Of a stretch of DNA of 31,726 nt, positions 9,601 through 17,108 are shown one piece after another. The stretch spans positions 1-31,726 of IMG/VR virus record IMGVR_UViG_3300031920_000626; one strand, written 5' to 3'. The notes under the pieces were generated by a model. The model searched no databases. It saw nothing but the letters and a program-made list of their open reading frames with translations, and had not been told where the DNA came from. The stretch is from a virus. Within the stretch, counting starts at the first letter, position 1. Every line of letters starts with the position of its first letter. The position numbers and the translations under genes were made by a program.

Positions 9601-9801
9601 AAATACATGAGAAGAAAACTCAGAATAATCGACACGAAGTTCAGTTTCAGAACTCTTTTCGAGTGCTCTCCTGATCTTCTGCCTGTCTTCTACAAATTCT
9701 TCAATATCAGAAAAAGACAACTTGTCAGTAGTGGTCAGACTGGCATCTGCCCTCTTTAAATTTTCTGGAAATACAAACTTGAAGCCTGAATTGTCAGCCA
9801 T
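6607..9801 (-). CDS. Large tail/baseplate protein with two LamG-like domains
   Basis: This is a 1064-residue virion protein. Residues about 115-320 look like a LamG/concanavalin-type jellyroll (YADFNGDDQYV, then FNHVALIYDR, ILINGV, SVDEVRV and LYYKFNEG). A second such domain lies at about 585-780 (GFTVESTCQF, LHVSVTR, FYGEYRVWDR, LAHFPLNE). Between them, residues 410-545 form a helical segment with FFDELKLYIDQFG and RNQFWRRTLNNLPYLLKTKG. That style resembles tail proteins which anchor fibres to the baseplate. Repeated SSSY, TGSY and SGS words are dense in the second jellyroll. The ATG at 9799-9801 (TGATG overlap, AAGGTGG five bases upstream) is preferred to a TTG one codon earlier. LamG folds often bind glycans, so host-surface binding is a reasonable inference. 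Confidence 0.8.
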   Translation of the reverse strand: MADNSGFKFVFPENLKRADASLTTTDKLSFSDIEEFVEDRQKIRRALEKSSETELRVDYSEFSSHVFFDSAISKFAIAQDRVLNKFPFNGTTEEKESFHLTGSGYEEYVFNSWPRYVGYADFNGDDQYVSASDPDSNLYIGSSSIMVSCWVDPGGITSDQNSVVEFMSGTASNYFGYSLGFVDSSGYKLVGEIYSGSAGDVSLSADYTDYVGSFNHVALIYDRTQNSASILINGVIADESTLNIGPIEFKTDKFLIASSSIASSVLYSGSVDEVRVCHTGSVAWLQKNYNRPISALPYNTGTFEESESHLRLYYKFNEGVTTQDSYDKIIVDYSKSGIHGAYEGYASDSRVSGAVMLTHEGDPILYNFHPEVISFTGSMVTSASFYDNENNNNIFNLIPEAIIREDDDAEGIMSAFSLSLARFFDELKLYIDQFGNLRITNYDGYDETPDLFLPYLQRYFGWKATEHYGDADVSAFFYGENVASSGSLDVPLNEIRNQFWRRTLNNLPYLLKTKGKRHNLDAFFNVMGINRENISIKEYGYLPGGSIEDTRIHKQKVVSLLGIGTGSYGTLSSSYVKTDHFWDYTNKGFTVESTCQFVSVSSSYSGSLLTGSIWTAHTGSDNDEIGLFWARESLSSSYGKLFMSSSNSAGAYFETDSVELFKGDILHVSVTRPDGAAPATTNINIRSLEGEGDRLTLSSSYNGSIGGATGSYSFIMGAASGSVWETETQGFYGEYRVWDRILSASELDDHAMHFESVGIRDPNESPHPLLAHFPLNENITASLDVVDPILELSRRNLTATTGARFPASENPYQKFYLDYNYLSPSIDLKWTENKIRIRNKSELKVSELAHDTNEVALEFNLVDALNEDISKIFSTMDIANNVIGSPVNKYREDYSDLENLRRKYFERLGDSINFTNFFKLFRWFDRRLSDSIMQLLPARVRFIGGEHVVESHFLERPKYGYKYPVFRTPPTIPETVISASANLEGHSQYVFTTELSGVLEPDGTISPQMKTHFADGLEKSNSQTVFAIKVSGDQKDEVNESGVSVNNKNEFAKLLLMRKDRDNE

Positions 9802-11171
9802 CAAACCACCTTAAACACAGAATCTGAATCGATTATCTTTTTGTCATACTTATTGATGTCAATCAAGAACAGGAGACGATATTTGTATCCCGGAACAAAA
9901 CTACTCATCTCAATATTGAAATAATTGCCCATCTCTCCATAAGAAAGTTGGGTATAAGGGATGGACCCAGTGCCGAATGGAATCACTGTCTCCCCCGAGT
10001 CGTCGTTCACTACAGAATAATACATTTTTTCTATATGTTCCCGACTTGAGGTATCCAAGCTTGCGCTGCTAATCGGGCCAACATGGGTGATGTAGTCTCT
10101 TTTTCTGACATCGACTATCAGCCTTGCAGTTTCGGCCTCTCGATAAACCCTGTTCAAGTTAACAACACTAACATCAAACTCGTCATAGGGATCAAACTGA
10201 GAACCCGTTAACCTCAATGGGGTGAAGGTCCCAGACATATACGTGGTAGAGCCCGAAGACCACACGTCAACCCAGGTAGCAGAAAGATATGTGGAGGCTA
10301 TTGGTACGGTGAAACTTGCCGTGTAGACACCCACAGAAGCCACTGACGCCGTTAATTCAGAGACATAGGATGACGACCCAAGGGAGTCCTGAATACGCGC
10401 TATAACGGGCTCTGTGAGACTCGTAAGCTCTCCTCGAACGAGGTTGTACAAATACAGATTACTAGACGTGCCGAACGCAAAATTGTCCCGATGGTCTTTT
10501 TGAACAGAATCCCACCTGGCTTCTATAAACGGAATCCTATCAATATATTTTGATTCCCTGCCATGAAATACCTTTCTGAAATATCCGTCGAGAGCTTCTT
10601 CTGTGTCTCCCAATTTAATCAGGAAACCATTATTATTGAGAGAGCTAGTTAACCAGCTCACAACAACGTCAGTTATGTCAACCTCTAAGTCTTCATCGCC
10701 ACGGTCAAAATGCTGAGAACCACTACCATGATTCGTGAGGTAATCTGACCCGGTCAATGTCCACTCCGAAGTAGAAACAGGTTGGAGCCAATTTACAGCA
10801 CCAGTGTCCAAACCCTCATCGTCGTCGATTCCATTTCCTTCATCCCAGCTACGAGACAGGGGATAAACGAACAAATCATAACTTGAAGGTAAAGTGTCGG
10901 CATGTTTCATATCAAACATTCTAAGCTTGTATGTAACGCTGGAGGAGGGTATCGACAGGTCCTCGTAAATCTTCCCGGAAAGCTCAGAAAGTCCGAACTG
11001 TACCATCGATCTTGCTAAGCTAATCGAACCCGTAAAGTTTTCAACAATAAATGAAAAAACATTCAAAGCAGGAGACTCTCCGTGATTCGACCCAGAAGAT
11101 TCGTTCAGGGTATCATAGCTTCGATTCGTGATATATGAATCCTTTTCGGGAAAAATTCTATAAAATCCCAT
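9801..11171 (-). CDS. Virion protein with DNRLRE/CBM-like N-terminal domain
   Basis: The protein has 456 residues. The first ~230 follow the layout of DNRLRE-type carbohydrate-binding beta-sandwiches: KDSYI near the start, a line of hydrophobic strands with LARSMVQFGL, SWDEG at about 129-133, then DLEVDITDVVVSWL and GFLIKLGD. The second half is also beta-rich, with VYTASFTVP and repeated Ser/Thr strands. No enzyme motif or signal peptide is seen. The ATG overlaps the stop of the gp6-like gene (TAATG) and its stop overlaps the LamG-like gene, so the three are made together. The position next to the baseplate wedge suggests a peripheral baseplate or fibre-network protein. The fold assignment is tentative and the structural role fairly safe. 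Confidence 0.72.
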   Translation of the reverse strand: MGFYRIFPEKDSYITNRSYDTLNESSGSNHGESPALNVFSFIVENFTGSISLARSMVQFGLSELSGKIYEDLSIPSSSVTYKLRMFDMKHADTLPSSYDLFVYPLSRSWDEGNGIDDDEGLDTGAVNWLQPVSTSEWTLTGSDYLTNHGSGSQHFDRGDEDLEVDITDVVVSWLTSSLNNNGFLIKLGDTEEALDGYFRKVFHGRESKYIDRIPFIEARWDSVQKDHRDNFAFGTSSNLYLYNLVRGELTSLTEPVIARIQDSLGSSSYVSELTASVASVGVYTASFTVPIASTYLSATWVDVWSSGSTTYMSGTFTPLRLTGSQFDPYDEFDVSVVNLNRVYREAETARLIVDVRKRDYITHVGPISSASLDTSSREHIEKMYYSVVNDDSGETVIPFGTGSIPYTQLSYGEMGNYFNIEMSSFVPGYKYRLLFLIDINKYDKKIIDSDSVFKVV

Positions 11172-13003
11172 TATTTTGCTGTCCCTGAAATATCTTTCGC
11201 CAAGTATTTTATTTCAAAAATAGAATTATTTTTACAATAAATTATCCCATTTTGAGTGTTTTCTTTTATGTTGTACGACGTCGAAGAGTACGACCTTGAG
11301 TCAAAATTACCAACTCTGCCAATAACTTTGAAATCAATCAGCGACAAAACACCAGGCACAGACCCCAAGAGTGTGTTTATTGTTGTTAGATTTATAGGCT
11401 GATTAATTTGAACCTTGGCTATCGTGAAGTGCTTTTTAAGAACTTCAAGGCAATTCGCGACCACCTCTGATTTTACAAAATCAGGGATAGTAAGAACATC
11501 AAAATGAGCAGCTATATTGATTATATCCCCATCCAAAATTTCTATAGCGTCGGTCAACATTCTGAATCTGGATAGATATTTCTTAAGATTTTCCTTCAAA
11601 TCTTGTGGAGCTGTAGTGACATATCCGTTAGAATCCCTAGACAAAATGACTAACTCTACTCCGTTTTTATTCACCGCCCCTGCATTAGCTGTTGCTCTGA
11701 ATATCGACCCAAACCTAGGAGGCATGGACAGAGTTCTGGCAATGAAATCTTCGGGCGTAACCATCCTACTTTGCGCAGAAAAATTGGCAGAAATCAAATG
11801 TCGGAGTTCCTCTATATCTAGTTCATCTCTTCCACCTTGAATTGGTTTCGGATTCTGAACAGAAAAAGAATTGCCAACATCCCTCGCAGTAGAGGTACTA
11901 AGGGTCGAATCACCTATGTCGAAAAAACTACTAGCGACCGACGCCACCTCTCCTGCCCCTGCGTTTGTTATTGCTCCCCCTCCGGCCCTGTACTTCACGG
12001 TCAAGGTGGTATTAACAGGAGCAAGGCCAAGCGTTCTGGTTTTCAAGAAATTCTGAGGGTCTAAAGAAAAATCAGTAAACGTGTCCTTTCCGTACAGAGG
12101 AAGAGATAAATCACCGAGATCAGGAATAAGCTCTCCGTCAAATACTTCAGCATCGCCGGTTCCAAATATCAAGGACATCCTGTTTGTATCTATATCGTAT
12201 TCCGATATAAACCGATAAGGAACAGACCTAAGTTTCATGATATATGGGACTTCATCGGCACCATCACCAGTACTAGGAACCCCGTCAAAAACAGTGTCTT
12301 GAGCCAGGTAGTCAACCTCATACCACTGGTTTCCTTCGCTATCAACAACACTCTGAATTTCAGTAACATCGTCTTCTTGGATGGTTATTTTCCTGAATGA
12401 TTTGTAAGAACCAACCGAAAATGTAGCCGTCGTTGTTTCTCCCGCTTTGACGTCAACCTCTGATTTCTTGAGAACGTAACTCAAAGGCTCTTCAGTAACA
12501 ACATCAGTTTCTGACACCTGAATAAACGCAGGGTTGTTCTGGTCTACGGTACTGAAGTCAATATCTAGAAGTGTTTCATAGGATTCCCCGGCGTTACTTT
12601 TCAGTTTTGCTGATTTTCTAACTATACCTGCGTACCGCATATCTGGGATGGTTTTGCCTAATGATGAGGAGGCCGGAACCTTAAGATATGCGTCGAGAAC
12701 ACCACAAGCAGCAGATTTTCCGAAAGGCTTCCACCCGTTCTGCTTCGCATGTTTAAATAAGTTTTTCTTTTCTCTTGCCGTCGCTATGAAGGATTCGTCA
12801 AATTTCTTGTCCAGGTAAAACGACAAATTATCTCCGATAAATGCCGACATTTCAGTTAGGGCCATCCCTTGAGATGATTCTTGAAAATCCTGAACAGTGT
12901 CAGGAAAATAAATTCGGAGATGTTCTATCAAATCTCTCTTAAAAGATTCGAAATCCCTGTTAAGGTATCGAATGGCTCTTTTTTTGGTGGTATCCGTTGC
13001 CAT
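11171..13003 (-). CDS. Baseplate wedge protein, gp6/baseplate-J-like
   Basis: This 610-residue protein begins with the signature of phage baseplate wedge proteins of the T4 gp6 / baseplate J superfamily. A YLNRDFESFKRDLIEHL segment (about 13-29) is followed by DFQESSQGMALTEMSAFIGD and LDKKFDESFI. The C-terminal third has the J-like core: GGRDELDIEELRHLI, then MVTPEDFIARTLSMPPR, and beta-rich closing modules. In T4, gp6 joins neighbouring wedges and holds the iris of the baseplate during sheath contraction. The length is close to the 660 residues of T4 gp6. The gene follows the gp25-like gene directly, as in many contractile-tail operons, and GGAG nine bases before the ATG supports the start. 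Confidence 0.88.
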   Translation of the reverse strand: MATDTTKKRAIRYLNRDFESFKRDLIEHLRIYFPDTVQDFQESSQGMALTEMSAFIGDNLSFYLDKKFDESFIATAREKKNLFKHAKQNGWKPFGKSAACGVLDAYLKVPASSSLGKTIPDMRYAGIVRKSAKLKSNAGESYETLLDIDFSTVDQNNPAFIQVSETDVVTEEPLSYVLKKSEVDVKAGETTTATFSVGSYKSFRKITIQEDDVTEIQSVVDSEGNQWYEVDYLAQDTVFDGVPSTGDGADEVPYIMKLRSVPYRFISEYDIDTNRMSLIFGTGDAEVFDGELIPDLGDLSLPLYGKDTFTDFSLDPQNFLKTRTLGLAPVNTTLTVKYRAGGGAITNAGAGEVASVASSFFDIGDSTLSTSTARDVGNSFSVQNPKPIQGGRDELDIEELRHLISANFSAQSRMVTPEDFIARTLSMPPRFGSIFRATANAGAVNKNGVELVILSRDSNGYVTTAPQDLKENLKKYLSRFRMLTDAIEILDGDIINIAAHFDVLTIPDFVKSEVVANCLEVLKKHFTIAKVQINQPINLTTINTLLGSVPGVLSLIDFKVIGRVGNFDSRSYSSTSYNIKENTQNGIIYCKNNSIFEIKYLAKDISGTAK

Positions 13004-13018
13004 TTTTGTTGTCTCCGC

Positions 13019-13408
13019 CTATGCGCTGATTTTTTGCTCTAGTGTCTTTGTCGAATCCAAATTGCCCACGGAAAATTCTATCTTCACATGAATCTCGTTC
13101 GACCTCAATGTGGGGGTGGTTGTTTTATCCTGAACATCTATGTTAATCACATTAACAAATGGCATCCACTTTTCTATCGCAACAACAATGTGGTCTTCGA
13201 TAGATTGACTGAGGTCGTCACCCTGTAGCTCGAAAATAACCTCACGAAGATTGGCACCAAAATCATAATGTATTGGCCTTTCCCCGTAATTTGTAAGTAA
13301 AAGAATCTTCAGATCATCTGCAATTGCATCGAGCGTTGATTCGTTGGTCGCAAAAGAGCCTTGTGGGCTCCGTCGCATTGGAAACTGTAGGTTTATTGGT
13401 GTAGCCAT
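13019..13408 (-). CDS. Baseplate wedge protein, gp25/GpW family
   Basis: The 129-residue product matches the gp25-like family of contractile-tail baseplates. It has an N-terminal strand ending in FPM, a helix ESTLDAIADDLKILLLT, the family turn NYGERPIHYDFGANL at about 55-69, then VIFE and a C-terminal half with two beta strands. This small wedge subunit contacts gp6 and the first sheath ring and is needed for sheath assembly; despite old lysozyme labels it is structural. Length and motif order agree with the family. The gene sits between an unknown 154-residue gene and the gp6-like gene, which fits the usual order. The ATG is 22 bases after the upstream stop. Confidence 0.92.
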   Translation of the reverse strand: MATPINLQFPMRRSPQGSFATNESTLDAIADDLKILLLTNYGERPIHYDFGANLREVIFELQGDDLSQSIEDHIVVAIEKWMPFVNVINIDVQDKTTTPTLRSNEIHVKIEFSVGNLDSTKTLEQKISA

Positions 13409-13430
13409 CTCTACAGTAATTAGTAAATAG

Positions 13431-13895
13431 TCACATTAATGGCGCAGTTGAAGTGGCACCCGAGGAAGTATTGGTCAAAACGACTAGAACAGACCTTGTC
13501 CAGGCATCAATTGCATCGGCAAGTTTGGCGGGTCCATCAGCTCCACCAGCAATTAAGGCTTGAGCGGCCTTCAGGGACACCTTAAGGGCAGAAGGGGGAG
13601 CAAAAGAAGTTATACCCGTGAAGGCCGAGCTTACCCACGACGCATTGCTCCACAAAACATACAAACTTTCACCCAGATCATCAAGAAATACCTGTTTTTC
13701 CATTGATTTCTTAATGTTTTTCTCTAATCTTTCCTTCTGGCCATAAAATCTGACAGGTACGGACAGTGCAACAGCAGACTTTGAGTAGTCGTACAACAAT
13801 TCTGCCCACTTTTCTGCCGCTGAGTCAAGATTTTTCGGAGGATTTGCTTGAAAATCCCTCATTCCGTCAATTAATATTTTCTTATTCAGTGCCAC
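13431..13895 (-). CDS. Small tail-region protein of unknown function (154 aa)
   Basis: This is a 154-residue protein. The first 90 residues are helical and basic; the rest is Ala/Gly-rich (LKAAQALIAGGADGPAKLADAIDAW), ending in a Ser/Thr/Ala-rich tail. No membrane segment or enzyme motif is evident. The start is GTG at 13893-13895, sharing its first base with the TAG stop of the spike gene (TAGTG), so translation is probably coupled. Lying between the central spike and gp25, it may be a baseplate or tail-completion factor. The sequence itself does not tell, and I do not recognise the family. Confidence 0.75.
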   Translation of the reverse strand: MALNKKILIDGMRDFQANPPKNLDSAAEKWAELLYDYSKSAVALSVPVRFYGQKERLEKNIKKSMEKQVFLDDLGESLYVLWSNASWVSSAFTGITSFAPPSALKVSLKAAQALIAGGADGPAKLADAIDAWTRSVLVVLTNTSSGATSTAPLM

Positions 13896-14980
13896 TATTT
13901 CTTCAATTTTATCGTTTTTGAGAGAATATCTTGCAATTTCTTTTCAATTGCCACAAATTCGGCCTGATTTATCAAAACAGGAGCAGTTGGCCCAACAGCT
14001 GTATTTAGAGATATTTTCTTGATGGCAGAAATCAAATCACCCAGAGTGTCAACCAAGGTATCTCCCAGCACTCCCGACTCACCATTAGTATCAGAACCAA
14101 AATGAATATTCGCGCCCTCAATGAAAATATCCCCGTCCTTCACGAACAATTTCATCCCTTCTCTGCCAACTATTCTAACTTGGTCAGATTTCAAGCCAAC
14201 AGTAGGAGAAGGAGGAGAAGCTGGACCGACCTCCTCTGTTTCAAAATGTTTGTCAACATCAGTGTTCATGCTGATATACACTCGGGACTTGTCTTCAAGC
14301 ATGTTTAGATCATCTTTATCTTTTCTACCGACAACAAGGTCAATAGTACCAGATTCTTTTTTTTCTCCAGACTCGACAGTTGACGGCCTGTCTCTGCCCA
14401 GGACGATTACAGAATTATTTGACCCCTCAAGAACCCTATCTCCTTCCCTATTCTGAAATTCAGGGACCTCTTCAACAACAAATTCATCTGAAGGTTTCAC
14501 CACCAGAGGTTGAACTTCCGTGTCTTGAATCGCCTGTTCTATACCGATATCATTGAAATCATTGTCTTTGTTCTCAAAGAATCTCTTCTTTCCGGGAGTA
14601 TAATTTGTGTCATGTATTCCATGTGGCTCCGCTATTCTCGTCAGCCACAGACCATGCGTTTGTTCGGGATCTGAAAAGACAACCCAGGCATGTTCGCCCT
14701 TCTTGATGGGCATTCTGTCATAAGGAAACATCGGCCAAAATACAGGCAAATCTTCTTCACTGGTGTATTTGTCCATAGAGTCAGTTATGACTCTGGCCCT
14801 TATGCTATTCCTTGGATTTGGGAGAGGCTCGTCTTTGAACGCTCCACCCTTCGTGTCAATGTCTATAACTGCTGCAACATAAAAAACCGTGTAATCTTCT
14901 AAATCCCCGTTGATATAGCTGCTAATCAGCTTCTCTAGGATTCTGTTCGGCTGGGCTATATCCCTCGGGCTGATTCTCAT
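13895..14980 (-). CDS. Central spike/baseplate hub protein, gp5-like OB fold
   Basis: The protein has 361 residues. Residues about 30-125 look like the OB-fold domain of phage spike proteins (T4 gp5, P2 GpV type): a beta strand with NSIRARVI, then LPVFWPMFP, a GEHAWVVFSDPE strand and a closing HGLWLTRI strand. Residues 265-300 are short alternating strands (VRIVGREGMKLFVKDGDIFI), as in the beta-helix part of the needle. The last 60 residues are helical. No lysozyme domain is present between the two, unlike T4 gp5. In such phages the protein caps the tail tube and pierces the outer membrane. The ATG at 14978-14980 has AGAGGA nine bases upstream. It lies 59 bases inside the preceding gene. Confidence 0.72.
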   Translation of the reverse strand: MRISPRDIAQPNRILEKLISSYINGDLEDYTVFYVAAVIDIDTKGGAFKDEPLPNPRNSIRARVITDSMDKYTSEEDLPVFWPMFPYDRMPIKKGEHAWVVFSDPEQTHGLWLTRIAEPHGIHDTNYTPGKKRFFENKDNDFNDIGIEQAIQDTEVQPLVVKPSDEFVVEEVPEFQNREGDRVLEGSNNSVIVLGRDRPSTVESGEKKESGTIDLVVGRKDKDDLNMLEDKSRVYISMNTDVDKHFETEEVGPASPPSPTVGLKSDQVRIVGREGMKLFVKDGDIFIEGANIHFGSDTNGESGVLGDTLVDTLGDLISAIKKISLNTAVGPTAPVLINQAEFVAIEKKLQDILSKTIKLKK

Positions 14981-15212
14981 CTGAAGGTGTCCTCTTATTT
15001 ATTTCGGCCAAAATAGACTCTTTTAGTTCTTCTGAATCTTTTGGTTGTATTCCTCTGCGGTCAAATTCTACGGTCAAAACTTCTAATTCTTTTTTATGTT
15101 TCCCGAACTTTTCAAGTTTTGGTGCAAGCTCTTTTGCCAGCGTCACATATTTTCTTACGACAAATTCGTATCGATCAATCAGTTCCAGGACATCTGCATC
15201 TTCTAGACTCAC
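14922..15212 (-). CDS. Small coiled-coil protein, unknown function (96 aa)
   Basis: The product is a 96-residue charged protein. Residues 5-70 form a long amphipathic helix (YEFVVRKYVTLAKELAPKL and onward), and the C-terminus is acidic, polar and probably disordered. The start is GTG at 15210-15212 with AAGGTGA just upstream. That Shine-Dalgarno site contains the stop of the previous gene, so the two are coupled. The 3' end overlaps the spike gene by 59 bases in another frame, a long overlap even for this compact operon. The coiled-coil look suggests a structural or assembly partner of the spike. No family is recognised. Confidence 0.65.
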   Translation of the reverse strand: MSLEDADVLELIDRYEFVVRKYVTLAKELAPKLEKFGKHKKELEVLTVEFDRRGIQPKDSEELKESILAEINKRTPSDENQPEGYSPAEQNPREAD

Positions 15213-15217
15213 TTACT

Positions 15218-15418
15218 TCACCTTGACGTTTCATCACCGTTTTGTTCGTCGGAATCGGTGAGGAGAAAAGAAGAGATATCGTTTGGGCTGTCAAGCCACT
15301 CATCGCCGATCTCTTGTATTCTGCATTGAGGAACGCCAGAGGCCCTGGCGGCGGCCTTATCTACAGTCTTCCAAAATGCTTTCGTTTTCTCTGTGCTTTC
15401 GTTTCTATAAATTGCCAT
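15218..15418 (-). CDS. Small hypothetical protein (66 aa)
   Basis: This is a short gene encoding about 66 residues, basic in the first half (TEKTKAFWKTVDKAAAR) and acidic at the end. No domain is recognised. I chose the ATG at 15416-15418 because a GAGG site lies ten bases upstream. An ATG at 15425-15427 would put that site only one base away. The site overlaps the stop of the 103-residue gene upstream, and the 3' end leads into the next Shine-Dalgarno, so the gene fits the coupled chain of small genes before the spike. It may be a small assembly or regulatory protein; function is unknown. Confidence 0.6.
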   Translation of the reverse strand: MAIYRNESTEKTKAFWKTVDKAAARASGVPQCRIQEIGDEWLDSPNDISSFLLTDSDEQNGDETSR

Positions 15419-15430
15419 TTTTAGCATTCC

Positions 15431-15742
15431 TCACTTTACCTCTTCTGAATCGATTTCATTCTGAATTGCGCTCAAATCACCCTCTGTCAAATCGCCTTCG
15501 TCTACTTGTTGTTTGCTGGACAGCTTGATCAAGTCAACAACCTGAGCGGTCTGCTTGATCAATAGCTCTCCATACTTAGCGAGGGTGTCACCGCTCTCAA
15601 GAAACAACTGAGGGTCTTTATCAATGTACTCTTTCAGTTTCTTATACGCCTCAACTGCGAATTCTCTATCTTCCTTGAATTGTTCAGAAACAAGTTTATA
15701 CAGCTGATCGACATCAGATGCTTCTATTTTTTTCTCGGACAT
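15431..15742 (-). CDS. Small helical acidic protein (103 aa)
   Basis: The product is about 103 residues and mostly helical. It has a charged N-terminal part (VDQLYKLVSEQFKEDREF), a central helix pair ending in LIKQTAQVVDLIKLSSK, and a very acidic C-terminus. The length and shape would suit a tail-assembly or scaffolding chaperone, but no family motif proves it. The ATG at 15740-15742 is taken as start. A TTG three codons earlier overlaps the stop of the sigma-factor gene (TTGA) and could also be used. Its neighbours are the late sigma factor upstream and small genes of the spike group downstream. Confidence 0.68.
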   Translation of the reverse strand: MSEKKIEASDVDQLYKLVSEQFKEDREFAVEAYKKLKEYIDKDPQLFLESGDTLAKYGELLIKQTAQVVDLIKLSSKQQVDEGDLTEGDLSAIQNEIDSEEVK

Positions 15743-15747
15743 ATCTT

Positions 15748-16461
15748 TCAAATTTCCCCAGCTAAATACTTCTTCCTGAATATATCGTACTTTTTCCTAA
15801 GCTTCGTGAGATTTGTAACCACCTGTTTCGTATTAAGTTTTGTAATCTCTCTCAGGTATAAGTATATGAATTTTTTGTTAAATATTGAAATAACATCCGG
15901 GTGATCCAAAAGAAGAATGACGGCGTCCAGAACCTTTTTTTCCTGGTCTTTGTTGAATTTGCCCCTCCATCGTCTTACCTCTTCCTTGAGTAGCAAAATG
16001 TATTCCTTCCTCATAGCCTCTTCTTCATAAGGAACAAATATGTCTTCACTGTGGTTTTTCTCAAGAAGGCTTATTGAATCTTTGTCCAAGGGAACATCTG
16101 AATTGCTCTTCTTTGTATGCATTTTAACACGCTGGATGAACCAATTCTTAGCGATTACGTTGTAGTAAGAAAAGGCCTTACACCCCTTTGTCGCATCAAA
16201 TTTATACAGATTCTCGAATAAGAAGGAAACACAGTCGCTCTTCAGCATATCAACGTCGCCCATGGCATTGAACTTGTAAACAAAGATAATGTTCTCTACG
16301 AGCTTAGAAAAAGCTGGTCTGATTCTATCGACGAAGATTTTCTTTTTTTCTTCTATGCCCGGCTCTTGCTGATAATCAATTATTGCATTCTCGGTTGCCT
16401 TCCCGAAATAATTACCGCTTTTCTTCTTTCTCTTCTTCGGCCTTGCCAATGTTTTTTGCAT
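15748..16461 (-). CDS. Late-transcription sigma factor, gp55-like
   Basis: This 237-residue protein resembles phage late sigma factors of the T4 gp55 group. After a very basic N-terminus (KKRKKKSG), residues about 40-115 follow sigma-70 region 2: DMLKSDCVSFLFENLYKFDA, then TKGCKAFSYYNVIAKNWFIQ. This is the core-binding and -10-melting helix pair, ending in RVKMHTKK. Region 4 is not evident, as in gp55. Such factors redirect host RNA polymerase to late promoters with a TATAAATA-like box, together with a clamp and co-activator. A single exact TATAAATA was noticed at 19375-19382. The N-terminus is overlapped by the membrane-protein gene by 50 bases. The lysis genes lie upstream and the baseplate genes downstream, as expected for late control. 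Confidence 0.78.
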   Translation of the reverse strand: MQKTLARPKKRKKKSGNYFGKATENAIIDYQQEPGIEEKKKIFVDRIRPAFSKLVENIIFVYKFNAMGDVDMLKSDCVSFLFENLYKFDATKGCKAFSYYNVIAKNWFIQRVKMHTKKSNSDVPLDKDSISLLEKNHSEDIFVPYEEEAMRKEYILLLKEEVRRWRGKFNKDQEKKVLDAVILLLDHPDVISIFNKKFIYLYLREITKLNTKQVVTNLTKLRKKYDIFRKKYLAGEI

Positions 16462-16723
16462 TTTTGTATCCCACTAAGATGTCATGAATTATCACCACGG
16501 CTTTACGAACATTTTGAACATCAGGGTCGTCGGATATCATTTGCCTGTTGTTAATGAGTGCGTCTAACATTTCGATCACTCCGTCCAAGTCTCCAATAGT
16601 GTCTTCATAAAAGTTTTCATACGTTTGAACTTTTCGACTGACCCTCACTGACGCTTGAGTAATCACGGCCAGCAAGATAACCAACAAAGAACAAACAACT
16701 GATAAAATAATGATAGTAGTCAT
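16412..16723 (-). CDS. Small single-pass membrane protein (103 aa)
   Basis: The first 24 residues are one hydrophobic segment (IIILSVVCSLLVILLAVITQ) with no charge, followed by a basic turn (VRVSRKV). This indicates a membrane anchor with the rest in the cytoplasm or periplasm. The remaining part is helical and acidic (YENFYEDTIGDLDGVIEML) with a charged tail. Anchored small proteins of this shape are frequent near late genes of large phages, but I know no proven function. Its 3' end overlaps the sigma-factor gene by 50 bases. AAGGA lies about 12 bases before the ATG. A role in lysis control is possible given the neighbours, but this is only inference. Confidence 0.68.
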   Translation of the reverse strand: MTTIIILSVVCSLLVILLAVITQASVRVSRKVQTYENFYEDTIGDLDGVIEMLDALINNRQMISDDPDVQNVRKAVVIIHDILVGYKNAKNIGKAEEEKEEKR

Positions 16724-16730
16724 GTTCTTA

Positions 16731-17108
16731 TTATGTCCTTGTTTTTGAGGTAAGTAAAATATTTCTTCTCTTTTTCATTTCTATCGCGTATTCTTCTTCT
16801 GAATAATTATATCCATCAAGCCACCAATATTTGTCTCCATTAGGTTCTGTAACAGCGGGGCCGTCTTCTCTGTGAAAATTATATGTTTTCAGGTCACTCC
16901 AGCAAATGGCTCCGTCACACATAATGTCAACTTTATTCTTTATCACTACGCCGCACTTCTCTTCTATCTCCCCTAACCCTACTCCGCTAGAAAACACAGG
17001 AATACACTCTCCATGAAGTAGAAACAATCTTTTGCCATCCCTGATAGAAAAGAATTCTGAATGTCTATTAAACTCTTTATTACAACATGAGCAGAAATAA
17101 TGTTTCAA
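16731..17108 (-). CDS. Cys-rich protein with MORN-like motif (125 aa)
   Basis: This is a 125-residue protein. The start is rich in cysteines (C6, C8, C9, later HGEC and MCDGAIC), which suggests metal binding or a treble-clef-like knuckle. Residues about 78-100 (FHREDGPAVTEPNGDKYWW) match the repeat unit often annotated as MORN-like or as a HREDGPA motif in phage and large-virus proteins, here in one copy. The start is TTG at 17106-17108. It is supported by GAGGAG eight bases upstream and a TTGA overlap with the transglycosylase stop. No signal or membrane segment is seen. Function is unknown; the motif is usually linked to protein contacts. Confidence 0.68.
   Translation of the reverse strand: MKHYFCSCCNKEFNRHSEFFSIRDGKRLFLLHGECIPVFSSGVGLGEIEEKCGVVIKNKVDIMCDGAICWSDLKTYNFHREDGPAVTEPNGDKYWWLDGYNYSEEEYAIEMKKRRNILLTSKTRT

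Noticed and set aside
13019-13408. Calling the gp25-family protein a lysozyme
   Set aside because: The family name is historical; no lysozyme catalytic residues are expected and the role is structural.
14121-14456. A 111-residue plus-strand frame opposite the spike gene
   Set aside because: It is serine- and proline-rich as expected for the reverse of an acidic coding region, with no support of its own.
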